Positions 26,333 to 35,298 of a stretch of 64,000 bases of DNA are shown here, piece after piece. The stretch's first letter is position 1. Each line of letters begins with the position of its first letter. The notes below the pieces were generated by a model that saw only the letters and a program-made list of their open reading frames with translations, ran no database searches and had not been told where the DNA came from. Source of the DNA: JANXQG01 sp963775975 (lineage in GTDB: Bacteria > Planctomycetota > Planctomycetia > Pirellulales > Thermoguttaceae); NCBI GenBank assembly GCA_963775975.1, contig CAVZKX010000002.1, positions 1,860,001 to 1,924,000 on the forward strand, written 5' to 3'. The position numbers and the translations under genes are program-made.

Positions 26333-26588
26333 TCCCGGGACATTTTAGATCGGAATGTGGCCCTCTTATTCTACCCACGCAAGGCAGCCTTCGCCAGCGG
26401 CCGATCGGATAATAGTGCGAAACTGAAATCTGTGAACGCTTGCGTCACTTGGTTTCGCTTCAATGTCGAGAGACGGAGAAGAGCGGCACAGGTTGAAGTC
26501 GACCGAGCCGTCGGCCAGATGGCGACGACTCGGTACCGTGATCAAATATCCGCCCGGGTCCCAGGGCAAGCAGGAAGCCTGAGAACGC

Positions 26589-26975
26589 TTAGCGTCCTCG
26601 GCCAAGGCCGCCAGCCCCCACGCCCGGCCGTACGCCGATCCCCGATGCTGGCCCGCCAAGGCCGCCCGGGTTGTTGCCCGGCCTGCCTACGTCCACCCCG
26701 GGCTGCACGCCAGGCTGCACAGCCTGCACCGGCGCTGGGGCGGGGGCGGGGGCGATGGCCGGGTTTGTAGCCGTCCCGGTCGTATCTGCCCCGGGCGCAG
26801 GAATCGCGGCCGCAGCCCCCGCCACCACACCGCTGGAGCCGCAAGGGCACCCGCAACTACTGCCGCCGTAGTACCCATATCCGGCCCTTCGGCTCCTCCA
26901 ACCTGCGTTGGCGTCGCTGCTGATCAGCACGACGGCCACAGACGCGAAGATACAGACGCTGAGGTTTCGTAACAT
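26589..26975 (-). CDS. Small secreted Gly/Ala/Pro-rich protein
   Basis: Protein of 128 residues. I start at 26975 because GGAGG precedes that ATG by eight bases. Signal peptide about 1-25 (ending SDANA). The mature chain begins with Arg/Tyr/Gly (GWRSRRAGYGYYGG) and a Cys cluster (SSCGCPCGSS), then low-complexity Ala/Pro/Gly sequence. No enzyme family is seen. It may be a structural or stress-induced envelope protein, like the longer repeat protein at 33890. Confidence 0.6.
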   Translation of the reverse strand: MLRNLSVCIFASVAVVLISSDANAGWRSRRAGYGYYGGSSCGCPCGSSGVVAGAAAAIPAPGADTTGTATNPAIAPAPAPAPVQAVQPGVQPGVDVGRPGNNPGGLGGPASGIGVRPGVGAGGLGRGR

Positions 26976-27360
26976 GATAAATCCCTCCTGCAGAAAGACC
27001 TTGTTTGCACGACGCGAGATGCTGTAATCGTCAACTCGTGTGCCATCGTGCAACTGGTCACTTTCTCGAATTGTAGGGGTCAGTTGGGTGAAGGCAAGTG
27101 GTGAGCATCAGCAACCGTGCCGCTCGGCTGGATGATCGGCTGACCAAAACCAAAAGAATGTTCCGGAAGTGTTAGCACATCATTTCATGTGAAAACTCGG
27201 CGTGACGAAAATCGCTTGAATAATGAAGGCGGAGCGCAGATTGTGGCGCCGGAAAGGTTATATTGATTGCAGGCAGATTGGAGGAGCCAAGCGAACTTCT
27301 GCTCGAAGTCGTTCTGTTCTCCACCACGTGAACGCAAACCGAAAATAAAGGAGGATGGTC
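26976..27360. other. Divergent intergenic region before the pta operon
   Basis: About 385 bases between the minus-strand secreted protein and the plus-strand pta gene. It must hold promoters for both. The ribosome site GGAGG before the pta ATG at 27361 is clear. I see no convincing hairpin, RNA motif or extra gene; short readings on both strands lack ribosome sites. Confidence 0.45.
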
Positions 27361-28332
27361 ATGTCTACCGCAGTTGCCGCCGAGAGACTGGAAAGCCGCC
27401 GCGACGCGTATGAGTTCCTCCTTGAGCGTTGCCGGGCACTGGAACCAGTGATAACGGCTGTTGCCCATCCGTGTGAGCGAATGGCCCTGACCGGCGTCGT
27501 CGAGGCGGCCGAAGCGGGTTTGATCGCGCCGATCTTGGTCGGGCCGGCGGAAACAATCCGTATGGTCGCCAGGGAGGCCGGCCTGAACATTGCCGCCTAT
27601 CCGATCGAAGACGTGCCCCACAGCCAAGCTGCGGCAGCCAAGGCGGTCGAGTTGGTTCGCTCGGCCCGCGCCGAGGCGTTGATGAAGGGCAGCCTGCACA
27701 CGGATGAATTGATGGGCGCCGTGGTCTCTTCGGCCACCGGCTTGCGCACGGGAAGACGGATCAGCCACGCCTTCGTAATGTCGGTGCCCACTTACCCGAA
27801 GCCGCTGATCATCACCGACGCGGCGATCAACATTGCGCCGACGCTGGAAGACAAGCGCGACATCTGCCAGAACGCCATTGATCTGGCACACAGCCTCGGC
27901 CGGTCGATGCCCAAGGTGGCCATCCTCTCGGCGGTGGAGACCGTGACGACGAAGATTCCCTCGACGATCGACGCGGCTGCGCTTTGCAAGATGGCCGACC
28001 GGGGTCAGATTACCGGTGCGCTGTTGGACGGCCCGCTCGCCATGGACAACGCCATTAGTAGGGAGGCGGCGAAGACCAAAGGCATTACATCAGTCGTGAC
28101 GGGCGACGCCGATATTCTCGTTGCGCCGGACTTGGAAGCCGGCAATATTCTGGCCAAGCTGCTTACGTTTCTGGCGAATGCCGACGCTGCTGGACTTGTC
28201 CTCGGCGCACTTGCGCCGATCATCCTCACCAGCCGCGCCGACAACGTGCGGACGCGCATGGCCTCGTGCGGTGTTGCCTTGCTGGTGGCGCATGCCCGCC
28301 GCACTGGCCAAAGCAACGGGAAGCCGTTGTGA
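27361..28332 (+). CDS. pta: Phosphate acetyl/butyryltransferase
   Basis: Protein of 323 residues of the Pta/Ptb family, which interconverts acyl-CoA and acyl-phosphate. Start at 27361: GGAGG is seven bases upstream, while the ATG at 27355 is too close to it. Features include HPCERMALTGVVEAAEAGLI, ILVGP, MKGSLHTDELM, SHAFVMSVPTYPKPLIITDAAINIAP, GALLDGPLAMDNAIS and ILVAPDLEAGNILAKLL. Length fits the short one-domain Pta/Ptb type. First gene of pta-fabI-DUF3141-ackA. With ackA it can make ATP from acetyl-CoA, and phosphoketolase would supply the same acetyl-phosphate. Acyl specificity (acetyl or butyryl) is not certain. Confidence 0.92.
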   Translation: MSTAVAAERLESRRDAYEFLLERCRALEPVITAVAHPCERMALTGVVEAAEAGLIAPILVGPAETIRMVAREAGLNIAAYPIEDVPHSQAAAAKAVELVRSARAEALMKGSLHTDELMGAVVSSATGLRTGRRISHAFVMSVPTYPKPLIITDAAINIAPTLEDKRDICQNAIDLAHSLGRSMPKVAILSAVETVTTKIPSTIDAAALCKMADRGQITGALLDGPLAMDNAISREAAKTKGITSVVTGDADILVAPDLEAGNILAKLLTFLANADAAGLVLGALAPIILTSRADNVRTRMASCGVALLVAHARRTGQSNGKPL

Positions 28333-28356
28333 GCAGTTTCATAAGGAGATGCAACG

Positions 28357-29133
28357 ATGTCTGATGACGCTTTGCCGCTATCCGGCAAGAAGGCGCTGGT
28401 ATTGGGAATCGCGAACGAGCATTCCATCGCGTACGGCTGCGCTTGCGCCTTCAAAAAGCTGGGCGCCGAATTGGCGATTACCTATTTGAACGATAAGGCG
28501 AAGCCCTACGTCGAACCGCTAGCCCGGCAGTTGGAGGCTCCCATCTTTGCGCCGTTGGACGTGCAGCGGGAAGGGCAACTGGAGGCGGTATTCGAGCTTG
28601 TTCGACAAACCTGGGGCCGCCTCGACATCGCCGTGCATGCGATTGCGTTCGCCCCCAAGGAAGACTTGCAAGGCGGCCTTTTGAACTGCTCGGCGGCCGG
28701 ATTCTCGCTGGCGATGGACGTATCGTGCCACTCGTTCGTGCGGATGGCCAATATGGCGGCGCCCTTGATGACCGAAGGCGGAACGCTTGTCGCCATGACC
28801 TATTACGGCGCGAACCGGGTCATACCATCTTACGCCGTGATGGGGCCGGTGAAGGCGGCGCTGGAGGCGGCCGTGCGCTACCTCGCCCATGAATTGGGAC
28901 CGCGCGGCATCCGGGTACACGCTGTTTCGCCCGGTCCGATCATGACTCGCGCCGCCTCCGGATTGAAGGATTTCGACGTGCTGCTGAACGAGGCCGCCGG
29001 GCGGTCGCCCATGCGCGAATTGGTGGACATCGATGACGTTGGCATGGCCACAGCGTACCTCGCGTCGCCGTTTGCCCGGCGGCTGACTGGCACAACGTTT
29101 TACGTGGATGGCGGACTGAATATCATGGCATAG
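28357..29133 (+). CDS. fabI: Enoyl-[acyl-carrier-protein] reductase (FabI type)
   Basis: Protein of 258 residues of the FabI short-chain dehydrogenase family, which performs the last reduction of fatty acid elongation with NADH. Family traits: GIANEHSIAYGCA at the nucleotide site, the catalytic Tyr-x6-Lys as YAVMGPVK preceded by the first Tyr of TYYGAN, and SPGPIMTRAASGLKDF. Length matches E. coli FabI (262). A ribosome site stands before ATG 28357, 24 bases after pta. FabI in a pta-ack operon is unusual for primary fatty acid synthesis, so this is likely a second, condition-specific copy. Confidence 0.93.
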   Translation: MSDDALPLSGKKALVLGIANEHSIAYGCACAFKKLGAELAITYLNDKAKPYVEPLARQLEAPIFAPLDVQREGQLEAVFELVRQTWGRLDIAVHAIAFAPKEDLQGGLLNCSAAGFSLAMDVSCHSFVRMANMAAPLMTEGGTLVAMTYYGANRVIPSYAVMGPVKAALEAAVRYLAHELGPRGIRVHAVSPGPIMTRAASGLKDFDVLLNEAAGRSPMRELVDIDDVGMATAYLASPFARRLTGTTFYVDGGLNIMA

Positions 29134-29169
29134 CGGCGTTGCCGCGGTCAATTGAAGGAGATTTTGAAA

Positions 29170-31416
29170 ATGGTAAAGCAGCCAATTCCCAACTACAAGA
29201 GCGGATCCGGAACTTCGCCCAACGGGATGCCATGCACCGGGGCGGCGGCTATGGGTTGGAACGCTGCCGCCGAATATGCGGCCGATTTTTGGCAGCGCTC
29301 GTTTATCTTCCTTGATATCCTGCGGCGGTCCGGCAACCAACAGGCGGACATGACCTCCAGAAAGCTAAACGAAGTGCTGATCTTCGATTACGAAGTCATT
29401 CTCCGCGGCGACAGCCTGCCGAGATCGGTGAACTATGCCCTGGTGCGGGTCGTGCCGCCTCCCGGCGCGACAATCGATGATGCCAAGCGGCCCGTCGTGG
29501 TGATAGATCCTCGCGCTGGGCAGGGGCCGGGCATTGGCGGTTTCAAACCGGTCAGCGAGATCGGCCAGGCCTTCGAGGCCGGCCATCCCGTCTATTTCAT
29601 CGGCTTCATCGCCGACCCCCTGGAGGGCCAGACGATCGAGGACATCGCCCACGCGCACACGGTGTTTCTTGAAAACGTCATTAAACTCCATCCCACGGCC
29701 GGAAAACCCTTTGTGATCGGGAATTGTCAGGCCGGTTGGCACGCCATCATGGCGGCCTGCATGCGACCCGACCTGGTCGGGCCGGTGCTGACGGCCGGTG
29801 CCCCCTTGTCCTATTGGGCCGGCGTCCGCGGCCAGAATCCGATGCGTTGCGCGGGCGGGATGCTCGGTGGAAGCTGGATCGCCCGTATGATCGGCGATCT
29901 GGGCGGCGGCATTTTTGACGGGGCATGGCTGATCTCAAACTTCAACAGCCTTAATCCCGCCAATACGTATTGGAACAAGCCGTACCAAGTCTGGGCAAAC
30001 CCCGAAAAGGAGGAGCGCCGCTACCTCGAGTTCGAAAGGTGGTGGGGCGCTTTTGTGAAACTCCGCGGCGAAGAGCTGCAATACATGGTCGACAACCTCT
30101 TTATCGGCAACAAGCTCTCCACGGCACAGATTGTGACCGCCGACGGCAAGCGGCTCGACATGCGCGACATCAAATCGCCGATCCTCTGCTTCTGCTCCAG
30201 CGCAGACAACATCACGCCCCCGCAGCAGGCCCTTGGTTGGATCCTCGACAACTACGACAGTGTCGATGAGATCCGCATGCGCGGCCAAACGATTCTCTAT
30301 TGCCTGCACGAGACCGCCGGACATCTCGCCATCTTCGTGGGCACGAAGATCGCGGCCAAGGAACATTCCGAGTTCATCAACTATGTGGACTTGATCGATG
30401 GCATGCCGCCCGGCCTGTACGAGATCGTGATTACCGAAAAGAGCGAGGGGCAAGTCGGCGAGGATCTCCTCGCGGGCGACTTCCATGTGCGGATCGAGGA
30501 TCGCTCCATCGAGGATATTCGCGCCCTGGGCTGCAACAGTAGCGAAGACGAGCGGGAATTCGCAGCGGTTGCCCGCGTTTCGGAAATCAACAACGCCTGG
30601 TACTCGACCTTTGTTCGGCCCTGGGTGAAGGCATGCGCCACGCCGCAGTCGGCCGAAATGGTGCTCGCGATGCAGCCCTTGCGGATCAAGTATGCGGCTT
30701 TTTCCGACAAGAATCCGTTGATGCACATGGCGTCTCCGCTGGCCGAACAGGCGCGCGTTGCGCGCAAGTCACCGGACACGGACAATCCCTACGTCGCGAT
30801 GCAGGAACAGTTTTCGAAAATGATGACCAGCGGGCTTGAATCATTCGGCAACCTTCGCGACCAAATGCAAGAGGCGATGTTCCACGCGATCTACGGCTCG
30901 CCGTGGCTCCAGGCGTGCCTTGGACTTCCGCACGGCAACAAGCGGACGCGGGCGAAGCCGGGTACTTCGCCGCAGCAAACGGCCGCGCTGAAGGCAAAGA
31001 TCGAGGAGCTCCGCGCGTCGATGGACAAGGGTGGGCCGCTAGAGGCCGCGGTGCGGGCACTGGTTTATATCGCTATGGGACAGCGCTCCATCGATGCCAG
31101 ATCATTTGGGGTCCTTCGCCGCCTGCAAAACGAATACCCGGACATCACCTTGGCACGTTACAAGGACGTCGTCCGACAGCAGTGGGCCATGCTGACCATC
31201 GACCAGGAAGCTGCTTTGCAGGCGCTTCCGCGACTATTGCCGGCGAGCGTGGATTTGCGCCGCAAGTTGTTTGAGGAGATCAAGGCTATCCGAACGGCAG
31301 CCGGCGAGCTTGAGGGAGAAGCCAAACGCCGCTTGGACGAGATGGAAGCCCTGTTCGACATCGAATCGGGTCAATCCGCGTCAAACGAACGACGCCGCGC
31401 GGAGGCCGCATCATGA
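29170..31416 (+). CDS. DUF3141 protein, PHA-synthase-like alpha/beta hydrolase
   Basis: Protein of 748 residues. ATG 29170 has AGGAG ten bases upstream; the in-frame TTG at 29152 overlaps that site. The N-terminal 340 residues have the alpha/beta-hydrolase layout of poly-hydroxyalkanoate synthases: VVVIDPRAGQGPGIGGFK, a nucleophile elbow with Cys as GNCQAGWH (like the synthase G-x-C-x-G-G box), CFCSSADNITPPQQALGW (acid) and the His in ETAGHLAIF. The C-terminal half is helical (MQEQFSKMMTSGL and similar, then RYKDVVRQQW), also like PHA synthase. Whether it makes a polyester or has another acyl activity is unknown. It overlaps ackA by four bases. Confidence 0.9.
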   Translation: MVKQPIPNYKSGSGTSPNGMPCTGAAAMGWNAAAEYAADFWQRSFIFLDILRRSGNQQADMTSRKLNEVLIFDYEVILRGDSLPRSVNYALVRVVPPPGATIDDAKRPVVVIDPRAGQGPGIGGFKPVSEIGQAFEAGHPVYFIGFIADPLEGQTIEDIAHAHTVFLENVIKLHPTAGKPFVIGNCQAGWHAIMAACMRPDLVGPVLTAGAPLSYWAGVRGQNPMRCAGGMLGGSWIARMIGDLGGGIFDGAWLISNFNSLNPANTYWNKPYQVWANPEKEERRYLEFERWWGAFVKLRGEELQYMVDNLFIGNKLSTAQIVTADGKRLDMRDIKSPILCFCSSADNITPPQQALGWILDNYDSVDEIRMRGQTILYCLHETAGHLAIFVGTKIAAKEHSEFINYVDLIDGMPPGLYEIVITEKSEGQVGEDLLAGDFHVRIEDRSIEDIRALGCNSSEDEREFAAVARVSEINNAWYSTFVRPWVKACATPQSAEMVLAMQPLRIKYAAFSDKNPLMHMASPLAEQARVARKSPDTDNPYVAMQEQFSKMMTSGLESFGNLRDQMQEAMFHAIYGSPWLQACLGLPHGNKRTRAKPGTSPQQTAALKAKIEELRASMDKGGPLEAAVRALVYIAMGQRSIDARSFGVLRRLQNEYPDITLARYKDVVRQQWAMLTIDQEAALQALPRLLPASVDLRRKLFEEIKAIRTAAGELEGEAKRRLDEMEALFDIESGQSASNERRRAEAAS

Positions 31417-32636
31417 GCGATGCCATCGTAGTTCTTAATGCCGGTTCGTCGAGCCTCAAATTCTCGATTTACAGCGTTGAAGACCGGGAACTGGGTTTGG
31501 CGGCCAAGGGGCAGATTGAAGGGTTGGGCACTTCGCCGCATTTCCGGGCGAAAGATCAGCGGGGACGCTCGCTGGCAGACGCCTCATTGGACGGCTCATC
31601 GAAGAGTTTTGGACATCCCGAAGGTTTTGCGTATCTGTCGCAGTGGGCCCGCGAGGACTTCGGCGGTAACCTGTCGCCGATCGCCGTCGGGCACCGCATG
31701 GCCCACGGCGGATCGGAGTTCGGCAAGCCGACGCTGATTGACGACGACGTCCTCAATAAGTTGGAAAAGCTCATTCCCCTCGTTCCGCTGCACCAGCCGC
31801 ACAATCTGGCCGCGGTCAAGGGAGTGATGCAATTGCGGCCCGACCTGGCCCAGGTCGCGTGCTTCGATACGGCGTTTCATCGCACGAAGCCGAAGGTGGC
31901 CGATCGGCTCGGCTTGCCCGATGAGATGTTTCAGCGCGGCGCGCGGCGATGGGGCTTTCATGGGCTGTCTTACGAGTTCATCGCCGGGCAGTTTCGGCGA
32001 ATCGCCCCGGAAGTTTGCCTAGGCCGCGTGATCGTCGCGCACCTCGGCAGCGGCGCCAGCTTGTGCGCCATGCGGAACGGCCGTAGCGTCGATACGACGA
32101 TGGGCTTCTCGGCCTTGGACGGCGTGCCGATGGGGACGCGCTGTGGGAGTCTCGATCCCGGCGTGATCCTCTTCCTGCTCCGGCAAGGCTGGAACGTCGA
32201 GCGGATTGAAGACCTCCTCTACAAGAAGTCCGGCCTGCTGGGAATCTCGGGCGTCAGCAACGACGTGCGCGTTCTCCTGGCCAGCGACAGTCCTTTAGCG
32301 GCCGAGGCGATCGAGTTCTTCGTGTACCGCATCGTTCGCGAAATCGGCTCGTTGACGGCGGCGCTGGGCGGATTGGACGCCCTGGTCTTCACGGCCGGCA
32401 TCGGCGAAAACTCGCCCGTGATTCGCCAGCGGATCTGCCAGGGACTCTCATGGCTTGGCATGGAAATCGATGAGGAGGCCAATACGCAAGGAGATGCGTG
32501 TGTCTCTGCCAAGGGAACGACGCCGTCGATATGGGTAATTCCGACTGACGAGGAATTCGTGATTGCATCGCAGACGCTGACCGTCGTCCGTCCGCTCGCG
32601 AAGCCGCCAAGACTCGTCGCGGCAGGGGCAAGCTAG
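31413..32636 (+). CDS. ackA: Acetate kinase
   Basis: Protein of 407 residues of the acetate/propionate kinase family, converting acyl-phosphate and ADP to acid and ATP. Signatures are VLNAGSSSLKFSIYS at the start, GHRMAHGGSEF, ACFDTAFH, RRWGFHGLSYEF, AHLGSGASLCAM, ALDGVPMGTRCGSLDPGV and FTAGIGENSP. Length is as expected. The ATG overlaps the DUF3141 stop (ATGA). Last gene of the operon; pairs with pta and can also use phosphoketolase-made acetyl-phosphate. Confidence 0.95.
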   Translation: MSDAIVVLNAGSSSLKFSIYSVEDRELGLAAKGQIEGLGTSPHFRAKDQRGRSLADASLDGSSKSFGHPEGFAYLSQWAREDFGGNLSPIAVGHRMAHGGSEFGKPTLIDDDVLNKLEKLIPLVPLHQPHNLAAVKGVMQLRPDLAQVACFDTAFHRTKPKVADRLGLPDEMFQRGARRWGFHGLSYEFIAGQFRRIAPEVCLGRVIVAHLGSGASLCAMRNGRSVDTTMGFSALDGVPMGTRCGSLDPGVILFLLRQGWNVERIEDLLYKKSGLLGISGVSNDVRVLLASDSPLAAEAIEFFVYRIVREIGSLTAALGGLDALVFTAGIGENSPVIRQRICQGLSWLGMEIDEEANTQGDACVSAKGTTPSIWVIPTDEEFVIASQTLTVVRPLAKPPRLVAAGAS

Positions 32637-32927
32637 GTAACGGTATGGCTCGCATTCCGCAGTCATTTGTCCACCTGCTCTTCGGTCCCGCCCGCGCTTA
32701 TCGCCGCGCGGCTCCAATTCTTACAAATCCCCTTTCGGGAGGTTCCAATCGACAAACACAAACCGTACAATAGTTCCGTGCCTCCGATCCGAAGGGCTTG
32801 GGACAAAACGGAATGTCCACAAGGAGCGCTCATCATCCCTGCGGTCGAGTCCATTTGTCCACTCTTGCCTCAAGAATCGCGAGGTTGCTTCCAAGCCGGC
32901 CCGGTTTTACACAAAGGAGATGCGGAA

Positions 32928-33821
32928 ATGAAACGAATCGTGCTCTGTTTACTTGTTGTCGGTGCGGCAGTCGCAAGCCGTACATTCGCAAAACAACCCG
33001 GCGAACCGTCGGGCGACGAAGCCGCCATTCGCAAGGCGGATGAAGCCTACACGCAGGCGTTCAACAAGCACGACGCCAAGGCACTCGCCGAAGCCTGGTC
33101 GCCGGATGCCGTCTATCTCAACCGCACCACCGGCGACGAAGTCACCGGCCGGGCGGCCATTGCGGAAGAATTCACGGCCGTCTTCAAGGACCAGCCCGAA
33201 GTCAAGCTCGAACTCAGCGTGCAGTCGATCCGGTTCGTCTCGCCGAATGTGGCGGTCGAGGAGGGAATCGCCAAGACGCTGGTGCCGAAAGCCGAGCCGG
33301 AGGAGGAAGAGTATAACGCCGTCTTCGTGAGGCGCGATGGGCAGTGGCTGTTGGATCGCGTGACGGAAAAGGCCAAGAAGGCCGCCCCGACCGCCAGCGA
33401 GCAACTCAAGCCGCTGGAATGGATGATCGGCCACTGGGTCGATAAGGACGACAAGGTCGACGTCCAGACGGACTGCAAGTGGACGAAGAACCGCAGTTAC
33501 ATCACGCGCTCGTTCACCGTTGCCGTCGAAGGCGACATGAACATGTCGGGCATGCAAGTCATTGGCTGGGACCCGGCTGCCAAGACCATCCGCTCGTGGA
33601 CGTTCGACTCCGACGGCGGTTTTACCGAAGGCACCTGGACCTTCCAGAAGGGCCGCTGGTTCATTCGCAACAAAGGCGTCCTGGCCGACGGCCGCAAGGC
33701 CTCGATGGTCAACGTCATTAAGCCTGTGGATCAGAACTCGTTCACCTGGCAGACAGTCGAGCGGACGGTTGGAGGCGAATTGCTTCCGAATATCGACGCG
33801 GTGCTGATCGTGCGCGAGTAG
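32928..33821 (+). CDS. Secreted NTF2-like (SgcJ/DUF4440) protein with C-terminal DUF1579-like domain
   Basis: Protein of 297 residues. ATG 32928 (MKRIVLC) with AAAGGAG upstream and a signal peptide to about residue 21 (ending TFA). Residues about 28-145 are NTF2-like: AIRKADEAYTQAFNKHDAKALAEAWSPDAVYLN, GRAAIAEEF. Residues about 155-295 (LEWMIGHWVDKDDKVDVQTDC, then SGMQVIGWDPAAKTIRSW, FQKGRWF) resemble the lipocalin-like DUF1579/heme-binding family. Planctomycetes carry many of these two-domain secreted proteins; the ligand is unknown. The 290 bases upstream hold a possible TTCCAA-17-TACAAT promoter (-10 at about 32775). Confidence 0.85.
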   Translation: MKRIVLCLLVVGAAVASRTFAKQPGEPSGDEAAIRKADEAYTQAFNKHDAKALAEAWSPDAVYLNRTTGDEVTGRAAIAEEFTAVFKDQPEVKLELSVQSIRFVSPNVAVEEGIAKTLVPKAEPEEEEYNAVFVRRDGQWLLDRVTEKAKKAAPTASEQLKPLEWMIGHWVDKDDKVDVQTDCKWTKNRSYITRSFTVAVEGDMNMSGMQVIGWDPAAKTIRSWTFDSDGGFTEGTWTFQKGRWFIRNKGVLADGRKASMVNVIKPVDQNSFTWQTVERTVGGELLPNIDAVLIVRE

Positions 33822-33889
33822 CGATTCGCGGCACGGCAGCTACTTTCCATTTCCAAGAACTCACATCCAAAACGTATATAGGTGACGAC

Positions 33890-35242
33890 ATGATTAAACA
33901 GGCAACAACTCTTCTAGCATTCGCGGCGATCCTACTTCTCGCGCAGGACGACATTCTCGCCCGCGGTGGTGGTGGCGGCGGTGGCGGCGGACGGGGTGGC
34001 GGAGGCGGGGGCGGCGGGGCGCGGCCCGCGCCCGCGGCCGGCCGGTCGCCGGCGGCAGGTGGCGGTGGGGCGCGGCCCTCAGGCGGAGCAGGCGCCGCAG
34101 CACGACCAGCGGCAGCAGCGCGGCCGGCGGCGGGAGCGGGCGCCGCAGCGCGGCCCGCGGCTGGCGCGGGTGCGGCAGCGCGACCGGCGGCTGGCGCGGG
34201 TGCGGCAGCGCGACCGGCGGCTGGGGCTGGTGCAGCAGCGCGACCGGCGGCGGGAGCAGGTGTTGCCGCCGGTGCCCGGCCCTCGGCCGGACAAGTGAAC
34301 AACTTCCTGGACGTGCCGGCGGCTTCCACGGGCGCTGTCGGGGCTCGACCTGCCGGCGGCGGCGCTGCGGCCGACTTCTTGCAAGGCGGTGGCGGGGCGG
34401 CGGCATCGCAGCTCCCGGCCGGATCCCGTGCGGCTGCGGCAGGCGCCGCCGCACGACCGGGCGTTGCTGCCGGTGCCGGCGTTGCTGCCGGCGCTGGCGT
34501 CGCTGCCGGTGCGGCCCTTGCCGGCGGCGCTGGCGCACGCGCTCAGAATGTGTCCGAAAATCGTGCCGGCCGCGTTGAGAACCGGCAGGAGTTGCAAGGC
34601 AACCGGCAGCAGCGGCGCGACGAGGTCCGCAATCAGGTCGCCGAAAACCACCCCCGCATGGACTTCTGGAGCAATAATCCCGGCTGGGCGGCATGGCGCA
34701 TCTCGGCGCCCTATCGCTGGGCGACGTGGGGATTGCTCGGCGGCTGGGTTGGCTACGGCGCCGGCGAACCGTCAAGCTACGCCTACGGTGAAAACATTTA
34801 CTACCAAGACGATCAGGTCTATTATGGCGACCAGCCGGTGGCAACGGCCGAGGAATATGCCCAGCAGGCCGATGCGATCGCCGCTGCCGCGCCGGCAACA
34901 ACACCCGAGAGCGGCGAGTGGATGCCGCTGGGTGTTTTCGCGCTCACGCAGGATGGCGAGGCTTCCGGCGCCGAACCGACCTTGTTCATGCAGCTCGCCA
35001 TCAGCAAGCAAGGTGTCATCGCCGGCACATTCAACAACACGGCAACCAGTCAGACGCAGACGCTCGAAGGCATGGCCGACAAGACGAGCCAGCGCGTCGC
35101 CTGGACCGTCAAGGGTCAGAAGCGGCCGATCATGGAGACGGGACTCGGCAACCTCACTCAGGATTCTAGCCCGGCGCTCATTCACTTTGCCGACGGATCG
35201 ACGCAGCAGTGGCTGATGGTGCGGCTTCCGGAGCCGAAGTAA
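33890..35242 (+). CDS. Ala/Gly/Pro-rich surface protein with 10-residue repeats
   Basis: Protein of 450 residues. Signal peptide about 1-23. Residues 25-48 are almost pure Gly/Arg, followed by a run of five copies of a ten-residue unit (ARPAAGAGAA) and more Ala/Gly/Pro sequence to about 225. The following region is charged (RAGRVENRQELQGNRQQRRDEV, split here by family reading) and then Trp/Tyr-rich (FWSNNPGWAAWRISAPYRW). The C-terminal 110 residues form a small domain (WMPLGVFALTQDGEASG, GVIAGTFNNT, QRVAWTVKGQ) seen at the end of many planctomycete hypothetical proteins. It looks like an envelope filament or stress protein. Two hairpin-forming stretches result from the repeats. Confidence 0.7.
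   Translation: MIKQATTLLAFAAILLLAQDDILARGGGGGGGGGRGGGGGGGGARPAPAAGRSPAAGGGGARPSGGAGAAARPAAAARPAAGAGAAARPAAGAGAAARPAAGAGAAARPAAGAGAAARPAAGAGVAAGARPSAGQVNNFLDVPAASTGAVGARPAGGGAAADFLQGGGGAAASQLPAGSRAAAAGAAARPGVAAGAGVAAGAGVAAGAALAGGAGARAQNVSENRAGRVENRQELQGNRQQRRDEVRNQVAENHPRMDFWSNNPGWAAWRISAPYRWATWGLLGGWVGYGAGEPSSYAYGENIYYQDDQVYYGDQPVATAEEYAQQADAIAAAAPATTPESGEWMPLGVFALTQDGEASGAEPTLFMQLAISKQGVIAGTFNNTATSQTQTLEGMADKTSQRVAWTVKGQKRPIMETGLGNLTQDSSPALIHFADGSTQQWLMVRLPEPK
34126..34275 (+). repeat. 30-base tandem repeat inside the surface protein
   Basis: About five tandem copies of a 30-base unit encode ARPAAGAGAA. Copies differ at a few synonymous sites (cgcggg/cgggagcggg). The period is a multiple of three, so copy-number changes keep the reading frame, as is usual for phase- or length-variable surface repeats. 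Confidence 0.75.
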
Positions 35243-35259
35243 TTCAACTCAGATTACCA

Positions 35260-35284
35260 GGGCGGCCCCAGCGCCGCCCCTTTT
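35260..35284 (+). terminator. Intrinsic terminator between the repeat protein and aquaporin genes
   Basis: GGGCGGC/GCCGCCC seven-pair stem with loop CCCAGC, then C and TTTT. It lies 18 bases past the stop of the surface protein and 15 bases before the aquaporin ATG, so it would limit read-through into aqpZ or serve as an attenuator. Confidence 0.6.
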
Positions 35285-35298
35285 CAGAAAGGATCCTT

